From Semisulcospira habei (taxonomy: Eukaryota > Mollusca > Gastropoda > Semisulcospiridae), in assembly GCA_036245525.1 (NCBI GenBank), contig BTPG01000001.1:216371559-216435558 (forward strand): DNA of 64,000 nt. The letters are read 5' to 3'. Every line of letters starts with the position of its first letter. Position 1 is the stretch's first letter. The notes beneath the pieces are model-generated. The model searched no databases. It worked only from the letters and a program-made list of their open reading frames with translations, and was not told the DNA's origin. The translations under genes and the position numbers were made by a program. Below are positions 43,608 to 54,486 of this stretch, one piece after another.

Positions 43608-44860
43608 GTTCGTTATTTGGGTTTAACGCCGAGCAGGCGACTAAGAATAAGAATAAGAATGAGAGTACTTTATTATCTCGAAAAGAGAAATTCGCTTGTG
43701 GTACATTTATCAGTAACAAATAGTACAAACAAGACATAAAAACATTATAGCATAATTATGAACATTTTCTCCCTGCACTTGCACAGCTACAAATTCCAAA
43801 TGGATATAAAGTAAACACTACAAAATCTTTACACATAACTCTTACACATCTCACACAAACATCTTTTATGGACTGAACTGAGCGGCACTTATACATTCAC
43901 ACCCACCTCTACATATGCATACATAATACGCGTGTTTCAACCTAGTCCTAACCCTCACTACTTATTATACAAACATCTCAGTACATTATTACACATTATT
44001 ACACAAGCTGCATAATTAAAGTCTACCATAGTAAAATAATTAGTGGGTAAACACTCAGTAACAACAATCCCAGTATGTCCATGTTCACCACCAAATGAAA
44101 CGCAATATAATCACTTCTCTAAAATCAACAAGCTCCATTCCTACTGATTGCACAGGTAAAGGGGGATAGGGGGAGGAGTTAGGTTTGGGTATGCGTGGAT
44201 GTACCTACAGATTGCTTAGAGTGATGGATTTGGGGATGAAACTGTGCTGTAGTCTAAGTGTTCTAGCTTTGTGCGTGCGGAGTCTGCGGCCAGAGGGGAG
44301 GAGTTCATAGAGGTGGGCAAGGACATGGGATCTGTCTGAAGCTATCCGCCTACCCTTTCTCACCACACGCTGTTCATACAGGGACTCCACACTGTTTTGC
44401 TTATTGCCAGTCACTTTGCTGCAGATGTTTACCATTCGTGCCAGGGTGTTCTTGTTCTTCACACTCAGACCTCCATACCAGCACACAGAACCGAAAGTGA
44501 TGACAGACTCAATAAAAGAGCAGTAAAAAGTTTGAAGGACAGAGGGGTTCACATTCAGCTTCCTGAGTTTCTGGAGGCAGTAGATGCGTGACTGATATTT
44601 CTTGTGTATGAGGGAGGTGTTTGCGTTAAAGGACAACTTATCATCTATGACTGTTCCAAGATACTTATACTCAGTCACACGCTCAACAGACATATCATCG
44701 ATCATCAGAACAGGGACAGGGGCAGGGTTTCTTCGAAAGTCTATCAGTAGTTCCTTGGTCTTACTCACATTTAGGTCTAGAAAATTATCTTTACACCAAA
44801 CACTAAAACGTTCTACTTCTGCAAAGTAAGTCGCATCATTATTGGAGGCCATATCACGGC
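43608..44860 (-). mobile_element. Non-LTR retrotransposon fragment with tail (Rex1-like), inserted in a SINE motif
   Basis: Minus-strand RT coding region (44,205-44,855) followed by about 550 bp of 3' UTR and a tail near 43,643-43,705 that reads ACAAGCGAATTTCTCTTTTC ... TACTCTCATTC then (TTCTTA)n on the minus strand. The tail abuts TTATTTGGGTTTAACGCCGA, cutting a SINE motif after GGCGACTAA, so the insertion is younger than the SINE fragment. Confidence 0.8.
44205..44855 (-). pseudogene. Reverse transcriptase C-terminal part (Rex1/CR1-like), 5'-truncated
   Basis: The frame of about 215 residues starts just after a G/C run and shows VERFSVWCKDNFLDLNVSKT, YKYLGTVIDDKLSF, YCLQKLRKLNVNP, FYCSFIESVITFGSVCWYGG and HSFIPKSITLSN, i.e. 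the thumb and C-terminal part. The FADD catalytic box would lie just upstream and is missing. The frame has no stop over this length, so the copy is relatively young. It shares architecture with 14,470-15,066. Confidence 0.85.
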
Positions 44861-45019
44861 GGGAGGGGGGGGGGGGGGGCGAGGGGGGCGGTAGGGGGCC
44901 GGGGGTTACTGTCACCATTACTCACACATTTCGTCCATCACCAATGAAAAACCGAACACATTACTTCCTGATGCTGATTTTGTAAATGTGCTTATTGTCC
45001 TGTGAACTGAGGGTTAAGC

Positions 45020-45440
45020 TACATAATAATAATAATAATAATAATAAGTTAATAATAATAATAATTATAACAGTATTTATAATGCGCTTATCTCATAATA
45101 ATTATAACTCTAAGCACGCACTCACAACTCGCGCACGCATGCGAACGCTTTAGACAACGACTCACGTACCACAAAAAGTGAAATACATTACGACAGTCGA
45201 CTTGGGGTGGGGAGTGTGGTGGTATAGTGCTAGAACTTTGAGGGCGGACTGGAAGGAGAGAGGGAGTGTTTCTGACGGAGAGAGAGAGGGAGAGTGTTCC
45301 AGGTGGATGGACCGTAGACGGAGAAGGAGCGGGGGCCGAAAGTGCTGAGTTTGGTGCGGGGGATGTGGAGGCGGAGAGGGTCGGGGGCGGAGCGGAGGGA
45401 GCGGGGAGGAGTGTAGGGGTGAAGTAAGTTTGAGAGATAG
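45020..45440 (-). mobile_element. Second minus-strand non-LTR 3' fragment
   Basis: From about 45,436 down the minus strand encodes LHPYTPPRSLRSAPDPLRLH, then FGPRSFSVYGPSTWNTLPLS and LRQKHSLS, a C-terminal RT motif set. A frame break lies near 45,235. The 3' end reads GATAAGCGCATTATAAATAC and ends in (ATT)n at 45,024-45,066. The coding part starts directly beside a family C hairpin. Confidence 0.8.
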
Positions 45441-45449
45441 GCATTACAG

Positions 45450-45566
45450 ATTAGGAGATCGATCAACTGTTTTAGTTCAAGAGTGGTGCCAGAATAGCTT
45501 GGCGCCTGAGGCACTTGAGGCGCCAAGCTATTCTGGCACCACCCTTGAACTATCAGTCAAAATGAT
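45450..45566. mobile_element. Family C-type foldback hairpin
   Basis: Arms 45,474-45,506 and 45,519-45,551 carry GGTGCCAGAATAGCTTGGCG and its mirror around TGAGGCACTTGA. The flanks AGATCGATCAACTG and TATCAGTCAAAATG are short. Confidence 0.8.
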
Positions 45567-45837
45567 TTAAAGCAATGGGTGACTTAGGATGAACAGTGTT
45601 AAAATGTGAGCCACGAATGATTTTGACTCATGTTTCATGAATCACGGATCACGTCAATAGTCCTTCACGAGTCACAACACCGGCCAAAACACACAACAAT
45701 CACGTGTCTAACATGTCCCCCCCCCCCCTACACACACACACCCCCCCCCCCCCACCCTGCTGCTCAGTCATCCAACAGACAATGTGTGGGCTGCAATCGC
45801 GCAAGATCTAAAAACTCCACAGTCGGGTGATCGAGCC

Positions 45838-46650
45838 CCGCGTCAGGTACGTCACCACGTCCCAATATCAACGTTAGGTACGTCACCACGTCCCTATATC
45901 AATGTCAGGTACGTCACCACGTCCCAATATCAACGTCAGGTACGTCACTACGTCCCAATATCAACTTCAGGTACATCATCAAGTCCCAATATCAACGTCA
46001 GGTACGTCACCACGTCCCAATATCAACGTCAGGTACGTCACCACGTCCCAATATCAACGTCAGGTACGTCACCACGTCCCAATATCAACGTCAGGTACGT
46101 CACCATGTCCCAATATCAACGTCAGATACGTCACCATGTCCCAATATCAACGTCAGGTACATCACCACGTCCAATATCAACGTTAGGTACGTCACCACGT
46201 CCCAATATCAACGTCAGGTACGTCACCACGTCCCAATATCAACGTCAGGTACGTCACCAGGTAGCAATATCAACGTCAGATACGTCACCACGTCACAATA
46301 TCAACGTCAGGTACGTCACCACGTCCCAATATCAACATTGGGTACGTCGCCACGTCCCAATATCAACGTTAGGTACGTCACCACGTCCCAATATCAACGT
46401 CAGGTACGTCACCACGTCCCAATATCAACGTCAGGTACGTCACCACGTCCCAATATCGTCAGGTACCTCACCACGTCCCAATATAGACGTGAGGTACGTC
46501 ACCACGTTCCAATATCAACGTCAGGTACGTCACCACGTCCCAATATCAACGGCAGGTACGTCACCACGTCCCAATATCAACGTTAAGTACGTCACCACGT
46601 CCCAATATCAACGGCAAGTACGTCACCACGTCCCAATATAGACGTGAGGC
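45838..46650. repeat. 31-bp minisatellite, about 26 units
   Basis: The unit starts CGTCAGGTACGTCACCACGT and ends CCCAATATCAA. Units lack stop codons in several frames, which produces a 285-residue open frame whose peptide (e.g. RQVRHHVPISTSGTSPRPNI) is only the repeat read through three phases. Confidence 0.97.
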
Positions 46651-46722
46651 TGCTTGAGGCAAAACACATGACAATCACATACATGACTAAACACTGTCAC
46701 ACACATCAGTGCTCGCACTACA

Positions 46723-46937
46723 TTAATTCATTCTACCCCAACACCGAAATCCGGCCCAAATGTTGCCGTTGTCCTCAGAAGACTGCTTTGCAGTGCAGGA
46801 CGCAGATCGACCATGATAGTTCAAGGGTGATGCCAGAATAGCTTGGCGCCCAGGCGCCAAGCTATTCTGGCATCACCCTTGAACTATCATGGTCGATCCA
46901 TATCTTGCTGTGGTGTGTCTGGGGTAGAAGGAGTTAA
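46723..46937. mobile_element. Family B foldback element, full, TTAA at both ends
   Basis: TTAA (46,723-46,726) TTCATTCTACCCCAACACCG; right end GGGGTAGAAGGAG TTAA (46,934-46,937). Arms 46,805-46,850 and 46,853-46,898 are perfect complements (46 bp) with a 2-nt spacer. This is the best reference copy of family B. Confidence 0.92.
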
Positions 46938-47222
46938 CCGGCAGTTTTTGTTGTGTCACGACTGTACAGGTATTCTCTGCCACCCAGTCCCACTCAAACA
47001 TCAAAGCCGGCTGGAGAAGGGTCATAGACTAATTAACCACCATCGCCTCCTTCGTCTGGAGAGCAAGGAACTGAAGTAATTTGGTCCCGTTTCTGCAGCC
47101 AATAATTTCAAGTGGTTATTGTCTAGGGCAAGACGCATGAATTCACTCATGTGCGAGAAAATCACAACAAAGAAACACGCTGAGAAAATCCAACATAAGG
47201 TATTGTTGTTGTTTTTTTGGGG

Positions 47223-47447
47223 TTAACCCTTACCATTCGGAATACACCAGTGTGTGAAATAAGTTTGACTAAAATAGTTCAAGGGTGGTGCCAGAATAGC
47301 TTGGCGCCTCTAGGCGCCAAGCTATTCTGGCACCACCCTTGAACTAAAGCCATTGGTCTATATCCTTATATGTAAGTACTGTAATGTAGCTTGCATATGG
47401 CAGTGGACACATTTGAAGCTGTTAGCCTCACGGTATGATAGGGGTTG
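47223..47447. mobile_element. Family C foldback element, near full
   Basis: TTAA (47,223-47,226) CCCTTACCATTCGGAATACA. Arms 47,276-47,308 and 47,313-47,345 are perfect around TCTA. The right side is GGTCTATATCCTTATATGTA ... GCATATGGCAGTGGACAC; the right end is GATAGGGGTTGAC (decayed TTAA). Confidence 0.88.
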
Positions 47448-47639
47448 ACATGCAGGTCATTTACAGATCTGTAACAGTAACCGGAAGTGACAAGTATGTT
47501 CAGTCCATTTCTCTCTGTATGTACCCACTCCATAAAGTGTTCCCTTCTTTGTATTGTATTGTATAACAAGCACATTAATATTCGTGAATTTGCTTCATAT
47601 ACTTTCCTTCCCACTAAATCCTTTGCAGGCGGTCCCCCC

Positions 47640-47651
47640 CCAAAAAAAAAA

Positions 47652-47683
<32 letters not shown>

Positions 47684-47735
47684 AATAATAAATAAATAAA
47701 AATAAAATAAATAAATAAATAAATAAATAAATAAA
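47640..47735. repeat. (AAAT)n microsatellite
   Basis: AAATAAAT runs with AATAATA breaks. Confidence 0.95.
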
Positions 47736-48107
47736 ATTCAATCTTGATACCTGCATTTGTCAAAACGGAAACTGACGCGAAATACGCTCATGCTGCAACA
47801 TTAACGAGTTCCGTATATACAGTAGTGACGAAAAACTTCTTAGTGAACGTACGCTCAAAATGTCTTTCCCATACACACGCATGGACGGACAGCAGACGCC
47901 AGCAAACGAGCGAAACGAATCGCTAAAAACGAGTGAAATTGACAAGACGCCCGCTAGCGATAGCGTAAGCGAACCCGAGAAAAAGGCAAATAAACAAACA
48001 TGCTGGTATTTTTCCCGTCATTATCTGTGATCTAATTACAAGTAAAAAGCATTTATTTTTCAAAATTAGACGAAATCTGCGCGGCGCTCAGTCGATAGTC
48101 CTAAGAG

Positions 48108-48853
48108 CAGTCGTCCGTCAATCACAATGTTTTGTCTGAACACCGCAATCAATCGCAAACTAAAGGCCCCGCCACACATGCCGGTTGTGCCCCGATTTTG
48201 AAGCCGATTCCGATCCGAATGCGATCGGATGACGTCATATATCTGATTCGATCCCAATCGGCTGGGAATCGGGTGTCTAGAATCTGCTCTATTTTTCCGA
48301 TCCGAATCGGCCCCGATTGTAAGCTTCAACCAATCAGAGAGCGTCTCGCAAAGCACGTCGTTTCAGTTTGAAAATGGCGGAAGATCAGTACCACCTTCGT
48401 TGCCGATGTCTCGCCCGCCTCTTCCCGAATATGATGCAAAACTGCTGATAATGCATGCACATCATCATCACTGTCAAATCAAGCTGCCATTTTGCAGAAA
48501 CAGGTACGACTTTGATCCTCGGTTCAAACCCGTCGGCTAAAAAAGTCGGGAAATGTGTGGCAGTGCACACGTTTTTATAGTCCAGCCGGATCACCTACCC
48601 GGATTCGAAACTGCCCAAAATCGGGCATGTGTGGCGGGGCCTTAAAAGACGCGAGGTAAAGTTTTGTTTTGGACTGGGTACATAAATTAGGCCTATATTG
48701 AGCCAAATATTGCTTGATATAACCGACAGATGTAATCACTTGACCCAAATCAAAATGTCCTCGGGCTTACGACTTTTATTGATTCGGGTCTCGTAATCAC
48801 ATAATTATGGCTGTTATCGGCACTAAATCAAGAAACATCTGGCTCAATATAAC
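48108..48853. repeat. Duplicated segment Z, copy 2 (interrupted)
   Basis: Matches 13,201-13,471: GTCCGTCAATCACA, AACACCGCAATCA, then after an insert CGAGGTAAAGTTTT, GGACTGGGTACATAAATTA, ATTGAGCCAAATATTGCTTG and ATTTGGC-type end. The insert at 48,164-48,642 is a TIR element absent from copy 1. Confidence 0.8.
48161..48645. mobile_element. TIR element with 19-bp ends and TAA duplication (PIF/Harbinger-like MITE)
   Basis: AGGCCCCGCCACACATGCC (48,164-48,182) faces GGCATGTGTGGCGGGGCCT (48,624-48,642), flanked by TAA on both sides. Copy 1 of segment Z shows the unfilled site: GCAAACTGAAGTACTCGAGG corresponds to GCAAACTAA + AAGACGCGAGG here. A 3-bp TWA duplication and GG-rich ends fit PIF/Harbinger (established for that superfamily). 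The 479-bp interior has no credible ORF; it is non-autonomous. Confidence 0.9.
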
Positions 48854-48906
48854 CCATTCAACCCTGACGCCCTACAGCAGGAGATGGGTCGACCATGATA
48901 ATTCAA
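48851..48906. mobile_element. Family A short-arm fragment
   Basis: ACCCATTCAACCCTGACGCC and GGAGATGGGTCGACCATGAT, ending at AATTCAA. It is co-duplicated with segment Z, as in copy 1 where a full element follows. Confidence 0.75.
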
Positions 48907-49218
48907 TAACGACACTTTTTCAGAGGTCCGGATGGCAGTTTCCCACGTAAATTCTATTACAAACTTGGGACATAGCAAGAGTCCCCCTGGCGATTCGTGA
49001 TACCCGAAGCTTACTACGGTATCTTTATTGCTCATGTATCAAACGCATATCCTTCAAAGCTTGAAGCGATGTAGGCTACAGCTGAGCGCACAGTGACTGC
49101 GTCAACATGTTGACAGTACTAACTGGACAGTTTGAAACAGGAAGCGCCAAATATTCAACTCGCTGCGATGCCCAGCAACCTTCCCTCCACACAACTTACC
49201 ACAAAATAAATTCTCATG

Positions 49219-49287
49219 TGCAAGAGACATAAATTCTCATGAGCCCCTGCGACCGCAGGGGCTCATGAGAATTTATGTCTCTTGCAG
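49219..49287. mobile_element. Family D foldback hairpin, perfect arms
   Basis: GCAAGAGACATAAATTCTCA and TGAGAATTTATGTCTCTTGC, exact complements through CATGAGCCCCTGCG. Three changes from consensus (GACAT, AAATT, CCTGC) are all mirrored. Confidence 0.92.
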
Positions 49288-49900
49288 TTGGCACGATGCT
49301 GAGCGGTGTGCGACTGCGAAGTTATTTTCGTCAATTTGACCTAGACGCCTGAGTGACTCCGTTCTGCAACAGCTCGTCGCTCAAAACACGTTTGACGTCA
49401 CAAACATGGCGTGTCGAACGCGGGGCGACGCTAAGCCCTGTCTGACTGGGTATGCGACCGCAAAATTGGCTACGGGCAATCGTGGAGTTTTTTGCAGGTA
49501 GGTAGTTGTGGAAAGCGGTCAGTCACGGCAAAACGTAACATGTTACAGTCACCATACTCCGGAACATTGTTGACACTTCCTAGGATGAAGATAGTGACTG
49601 GCAAAACATAGTTTCTCGCTCTTTTTCAGTGGCCCCGGCCTAGTCAGCCAAGGACTGTCTCAGCAAGTCTGTCGGACGCTGTGTTTCGTAGATACTTGTA
49701 CAAAAAAAAGAAGCTAATGGCAATACATGTTTATAATGCGTACAAGCGCGGGCATCGCGACTACTGGGCTACTGATCTGGGGTGGGGGGTGGGGGGGGGG
49801 GGGAGAGGGGTTCGGGGGAACTTTTTGCAGCGGCGAAACTTTAGTTGATGGTTTCTGTTTATACAATCCAAGTTGACTTCAGAAGGAAATAAAGACATGC
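49288..49900. other. No gene seen
   Basis: Ordinary sequence with a G-run near 49,783-49,810. The last 40 bp (GGAAATAAAGACATGC) before the TTGA run look like a non-LTR 3' tail, but no coding part supports it. Confidence 0.45.
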
Positions 49901-49931
<31 letters not shown>

Positions 49932-49952
49932 CTGATTGATTGACTGATTGAT
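49901..49952. repeat. (TTGA)n microsatellite
   Basis: About 13 units with two GACTGA variants. Confidence 0.95.
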
Positions 49953-50151
49953 AAGACGGGGCCAAGCAATGGTTCATTACAATGTCTCTTCAGATTCACA
50001 AAGCCTCGCGTCTTTTTCCCGTCAACACCTGGTGCCCTAAACGCTCCAACTGAGGCGAGCATGAGAAAACAGAACTCGCCCACACTTGCTGCTTCTGAGC
50101 CCCGGAGTCAGTACCCCGTCCGCCGGAGGGACTCCTGTGTACACTGACAGA

Positions 50152-50220
50152 AGCAAGAGGTAGAGATCTTCATGAGCTCTTGCAACTGCGGGGGCTCATG
50201 ACGATCTATGCCTCTTGCAG
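50152..50220. mobile_element. Family D foldback hairpin
   Basis: GCAAGAGGTAGAGATCTTCA against TGACGATCTATGCCTCTTGC around GCAACTGC. The arms differ at several sites. Confidence 0.8.
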
Positions 50221-50279
50221 GGCCGGATAATTTCTGAACAGAAATGTGAACCGATATACCGGTGTAACAAATATAAATG

Positions 50280-50640
50280 ATCCCCACGCCAAATTGACGT
50301 ACGCCAGACAAAATCTGGATCACTTTGGCGTGTGGTAGTTAGTGGAGAAATCGAATAACACCATAGCTACTCACGCCAAATCGAACCAGGGTCATTTTTT
50401 GCGCGCGCTGGTTCAATTTCGCGTTGTAATTGGGAGTACACGCCAAAACGATTGTCACGCTAGAGTCATTTTGGCTGGCGCTAGATGAACCCCGGTTCAA
50501 TTTGGCGTTTTAGGGGAGTTAGAGTCAACACGACTCTCACGTTAGATCGACGCGGAGTCACTTTGGCGTTCGCCAAAGAGTGTCTCCTAGTCCATCTTGC
50601 GTGAGAGTCATTGTGACTGGAGTCACACCGTCACCCACCG
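50280..50640. repeat. Cluster of nested short inverted repeats with GCCAAA/TTTGGCG motifs
   Basis: ACGCCAAATTGACGTACGCC, ACTTTGGCGTGTGG, ACGCCAAATCGAACCAGGGT, GGTTCAATTTCGCGTTG, ACGCCAAAACGATTG, TCATTTTGGCTGGCGC, GGTTCAATTTGGCG, GTCACTTTGGCGTTCGCCAA. The motif alternates in orientation about every 40-60 bp. It is related to the palindrome at 42,806. Confidence 0.6.
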
Positions 50641-50773
50641 GGTCCGTGTCACGCCAGCACACTTGCAGTCTGGGCTGACGGGTGTTTCCGAACACTTCTG
50701 GGGGTGATCGGGTGCAGAGTGGTGTACACTCGGTACAAACCTTCTACCCTGAAGGTTGTTTGGGTTCGTAACA

Positions 50774-50978
50774 CATCAGTAGGGACAAAACGGGAAAGTT
50801 GTACGTTAAACAGTGTGGTGTTGAGGGCCGACTGAGGTGCAGGTCATTTTTCTCACCTTTGCCAGCAAGCAGTAACTGCACTCCAACTGCTGTCAAAGGT
50901 GAGAAAAATGACCTGCACCTCGGCCCTCAACACCACGCTATTCCACGTACAACTTTCCCGTTTTGCCCCTACTGATGC
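50774..50978. mobile_element. Foldback element L, ~85-bp arms
   Basis: 50,774-50,861 (ATCAGTAGGGACAAAACGGG ... TTTTTCTCACCTTTG) faces 50,894-50,978 (CAAAGGTGAGAAAAATGACC ... CCTACTGAT) around a 32-nt loop. Small indels distinguish the arms. No other copy was seen. Confidence 0.88.
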
Positions 50979-51309
50979 CTGCCAGGAGAAGAAGCCGAGG
51001 ATCATGCGCAGTTGAGAACCGCCCTGCTGAGTCTTCACAGACGAGGGTTACCGTGAGACGACGTTTCCGGAATTGCAAGCCTGAGGAATGAGAAATAGTC
51101 CATAAGCTAGCCAGGTCTACCGTGCACCCCCCCCCCCCACCCCGACCCCCCCCCCCACCCCCACCTTCCACACACCCTCCCACACCCCCAGTACTCGATA
51201 AGATCGGTTTCAAAGTGTACCTGAGATGTTTAAGCCGTGTTCCCCGAAAATCCTTAGGAACACACCAGAGATATAGCCGATGGCGCAAGGGTACCCCCAT
51301 TCACGCTCT

Positions 51310-52384
51310 TCGCAGATCCTAAAATGAGGTTGAGAAACATTTTCCTCTAAATAAATCAGAATTCATTCCAGAAGCCCAAATCAGGCAATATTATGTTAAG
51401 GCACACCTTCTGCATCCTCTGCAAAAAAAAAAACAGAATGAAAAAATATTGAATCTCTGGCTCACAGTGAAGTTATTTGTGCACCCAGTAAAAGGCCATT
51501 TCCGCGAAATCGCAAAAACGTCAAAAATAATGTGTCAGATGCCTTCAGACATTTTCTATAGCAATGACAGTCCATTTTCATGCTTACAACATTACAACAG
51601 GATGTCACAATTATTATAAACTTGACTAGGTGATGCTGTGATCACTGTGAGTGCCACTGTGGTTGATTTTGTATCCCTACCCCCAAGTTGTAAAAATACA
51701 CAAAATTAATTAAAAGAAATTACTAAAGTTTTTCCATTTCATTTTGACCTCTCTTTACCTATTAAGTTTCAATAATGTGAGCATAAAGTGCAAGAAAATA
51801 AGGAAAGTCGGCATCCATTCGGGGTGAATGATAGCTTTTTCCCATTTAAAATTGCCGAATTTGGAAACGTACGTTGTTTCCGATGCCCTCAAAAATTTTG
51901 TATACAACTGATAGGTTTTTGTTAAATTTTATTGGTTAGGATAGACTACCACAGTTACTCCCAACCTGATTTTATGATGCTGTGATGCATTTAGGGGCCA
52001 CAGTGACTGAATCTGCTGCCCTACCCCGATTTTACCAGTACGCAAAGGAACGCAAAATGATCATAGCAATTGCTTATGTCATACTCTTCTGTTTAAATAC
52101 TTTTGTTGCCAATTTTCTTTAAAAAGTATGGATATTGAGCATAAAAATTTGTGATCACATTAATTTCAATGTGACCCATCAATTTAATTGTAACTATTTT
52201 TAACTGGCTGGTCTTTTAGATGATATTTACCTAGCGTAAGGCGGGTGTAGTAAGGTCTCCCCTTTTGCTTTTATTTATTTTCGTCTAGAAATGTGTAAAT
52301 ACGAATATGCGTAAAAAAGTTTCATGGTTCCTAACAGCCAAAACAATGTTATCAAAATACTTAGTTTCCACATGTCCACCACGA
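51310..52384. other. AT-rich region with an old internal duplication
   Basis: No gene. Diverged direct repeats: GATGCTGTGATCACTGTGAG ... GATTTTGTATCCCTACCCCC (about 51,632-51,685) and GATGCTGTGATGCATTTAGG ... GAATCTGCTGCCCTACCCC (51,976-52,026), roughly 345 bp apart. Confidence 0.5.
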
Positions 52385-54480
52385 GATCACCACTTCCACC
52401 TTCTTCTTCTGCAACGTTCAATTCCTTGATGGCCGTCTTTAAATCTTATATTGTTCTGGCTGCCAATATGTGAGCTGTCAAGAGCTCGACAGCATGTTTT
52501 CAGAGTTTGGTGTACAAGGGTGTGTCTTCTGGTCAGAACTGCCAGCGGACCGCTTCTCTGTATGGACAGGTTTGGAGAATGTGCTAAGTAGACTGATTTT
52601 CTACGCCAAATTCGCATAGGGCTGTTTCCACATGACCCAGTCTCACGAGGTGAGTCCAGCAGGGTCCGTACGGTCTGTGAACATTTGTGAAAGTTGTTTT
52701 TTAAAAAAATGACAAGGCTTTTTCAGGGCCCTGGAAAGTCTGTCAATTTCAGTCCTTTCCTTAAAGTCTGTGAAAGTTTGTACCAAAAAAAAAAAAAAAA
52801 AATGACAAAGTGCTGGCAAACTTTTGTTTACTTCTTTTTTTTTCTCCCCCAATTTAATTGTGACTATTCCATCGCGAACGATCATGCTGACGCTTGTTGC
52901 AAGTGATCTATATTTAGCTCTGATCATAAAGTGACCGCATGGCCTTTCTGCCGAACATTCTGATTGGTTGTTTACGCTTCTACCGAGCTCCGCCATTCGC
53001 TAAGCGTTCTTTTATTTTGTTATCTCTTTATGCATTAGGCACGAAAGCTTCAAATGAGCTGCTGATGCAGAGTGATATAATTAAAGTGTGTAAACCTTCG
53101 GGCTCCAGTTTGTGTTTGTGAAACGTTTATGAAGAGTTTGTGAACTTCGCCCCTACTTTCTGTACGGACCCTGTCCAGAGTAATCAGTGCGTAGATAAAA
53201 GATTGTGGCCCGGCTCTCCCTGTTCAGCTTGTTGATGTCGTCTGCCTACGGGCTTCAGCCGCCATTCTGCTGTTGCCAATCACTTTGTTGCTGTAGTGTC
53301 TTGGTTTCTTTACAGGAGGTTGTGATCTTGAGGTAGTCTGGCGCCTGCTTTGGCCAGGCTGTCAGACTCTCCATTCCCAGCTACTCCAGAATGCATTGGA
53401 ATCCACTGCAGCACTATTTTGTGGACGGGGCATCCAGTCTATCTTAAAGCTTCCTGGTGATATCAGTGGATCAATCTGCTGCCTTTCCCTAGCTAGTGCT
53501 CTGCTGCTGTGTTGAGCACCTGCAGATCTGTACGATAGTTGGAGCTGCTGCCGCCAGCTGGTAAGGAGAGGGAGGTAGTAGTGCGGTCTGCACAACAGAT
53601 GTACACGCCACTTCCTTCATTCCGCACGGCGTCTTGTGCGGTACCACAGATGCTGTGAGGGTAGTGCTTGTGCATATTCTCCAGCGAGATGGCTTTGTGC
53701 AGTGCCGCGACCTTTGGCAAAGAGTCCTGGAACATTGTTTATGTTGTCTAGAAGGCTCTTTTGAGATGTCCAGGTTTCTGAAGGTAGCTCTTCACACATC
53801 TTTGGGCTTGGTTCCAGGACGTCAGTTTTAAGCCCTTTGCAGGACCTTCAGTTGGCGGTTCAGACTTGGACTTTTCTGACGGTTTTGGGTATGCTCCTGT
53901 AGTCTCCCATGCTGTCGGTGTTTGGTAAGTCTCTTCATCGTGTATGCTGTTCTGCGTTCCAGTGGCTTCAATGTCCTCCATTTCCTAAATTGGGGTGCTC
54001 CAGATGGCTCTAAAAATGTCACTGCATCATGAGAATGACCCATGTTCTGTATCTTGTCAAGCCTGGCTTTTTTTGGATTTGCAGGCAGTGTTTCATGTTG
54101 TCGATGTATCTCGGTACCGCACTACTGGTCTGACCGAGCAAGTGTTTGCTTGCGCCAGGATGCTGTAATTTGCGCCAGTGTGGCCCCTACCAGTTTCTTC
54201 TTCAGAGAGTTTTTTCCCGCAGCTCTAGCTTCCATGGCTTCGATGTGAGGCCTCCACGTGAATCCAGTCATTTTTTTGTTGCCAGTAAAGTTGGCCTGTC
54301 TGTCTTTGGTACTGGAAGGTCTCCAGTTTTAAGGTGACCTCTTCCATCTGATTGAAAGAGATGGTCTAGCTCAGTTCTTTTGAGTGGCCATCTTTCAGTC
54401 CAGCTGCGGACTCTATTGGCAGCATCCTGGATTCTGCATGATGCTATTTCTTCATGTTCTGCTGCGCTCCACACTGCAAA
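52385..54480 (-). pseudogene. Decayed non-LTR ORF2: RT C-terminal part plus RNase H
   Basis: Read on the minus strand from 54,480: FAVWSAAEHEEIASCRIQDA, ANRVRSWTERWPLKRTEL, LKTGDLPVPKTDRPTLL, TWRPHIEAMEARAAGKNSL (RT thumb region), then KARLDKIQNMGH and, near 53,500-53,650, VRNEGSGVYICCADRTTTSL, SLPAGGSSSNYRTDLQVL, an RNase H-like core. A last part near 52,460-52,620 gives HILQTCPYREAVRWQF, like the zinc-binding end of such proteins. Frames change many times and stops occur, so it is dead. An RNase H domain marks a different clade (I/Jockey-like) from the 18-24 kb element. A TIR element (52,660-53,173) splits it and an array borders its 5' side. Confidence 0.75.
52660..53173. mobile_element. 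TIR element in the dead RNase H ORF (hAT-like ends)
   Basis: CAGGGTCCGTACGG at the left and TGTACGGACCCTG at the right form 12-13-bp inverted ends; TCCAG is repeated directly at both flanks. CAGGG ends resemble hAT elements, but the expected 8-bp duplication is not evident. The two flanks both belong to the RNase H pseudogene, which supports an insertion. Confidence 0.65.
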
Positions 54481-54486
54481 GTCATA

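Noticed and set aside
45784..46641. 285-residue open frame
   Set aside because: Entirely the 31-bp minisatellite read in rotating phase; no start context, no unique sequence.
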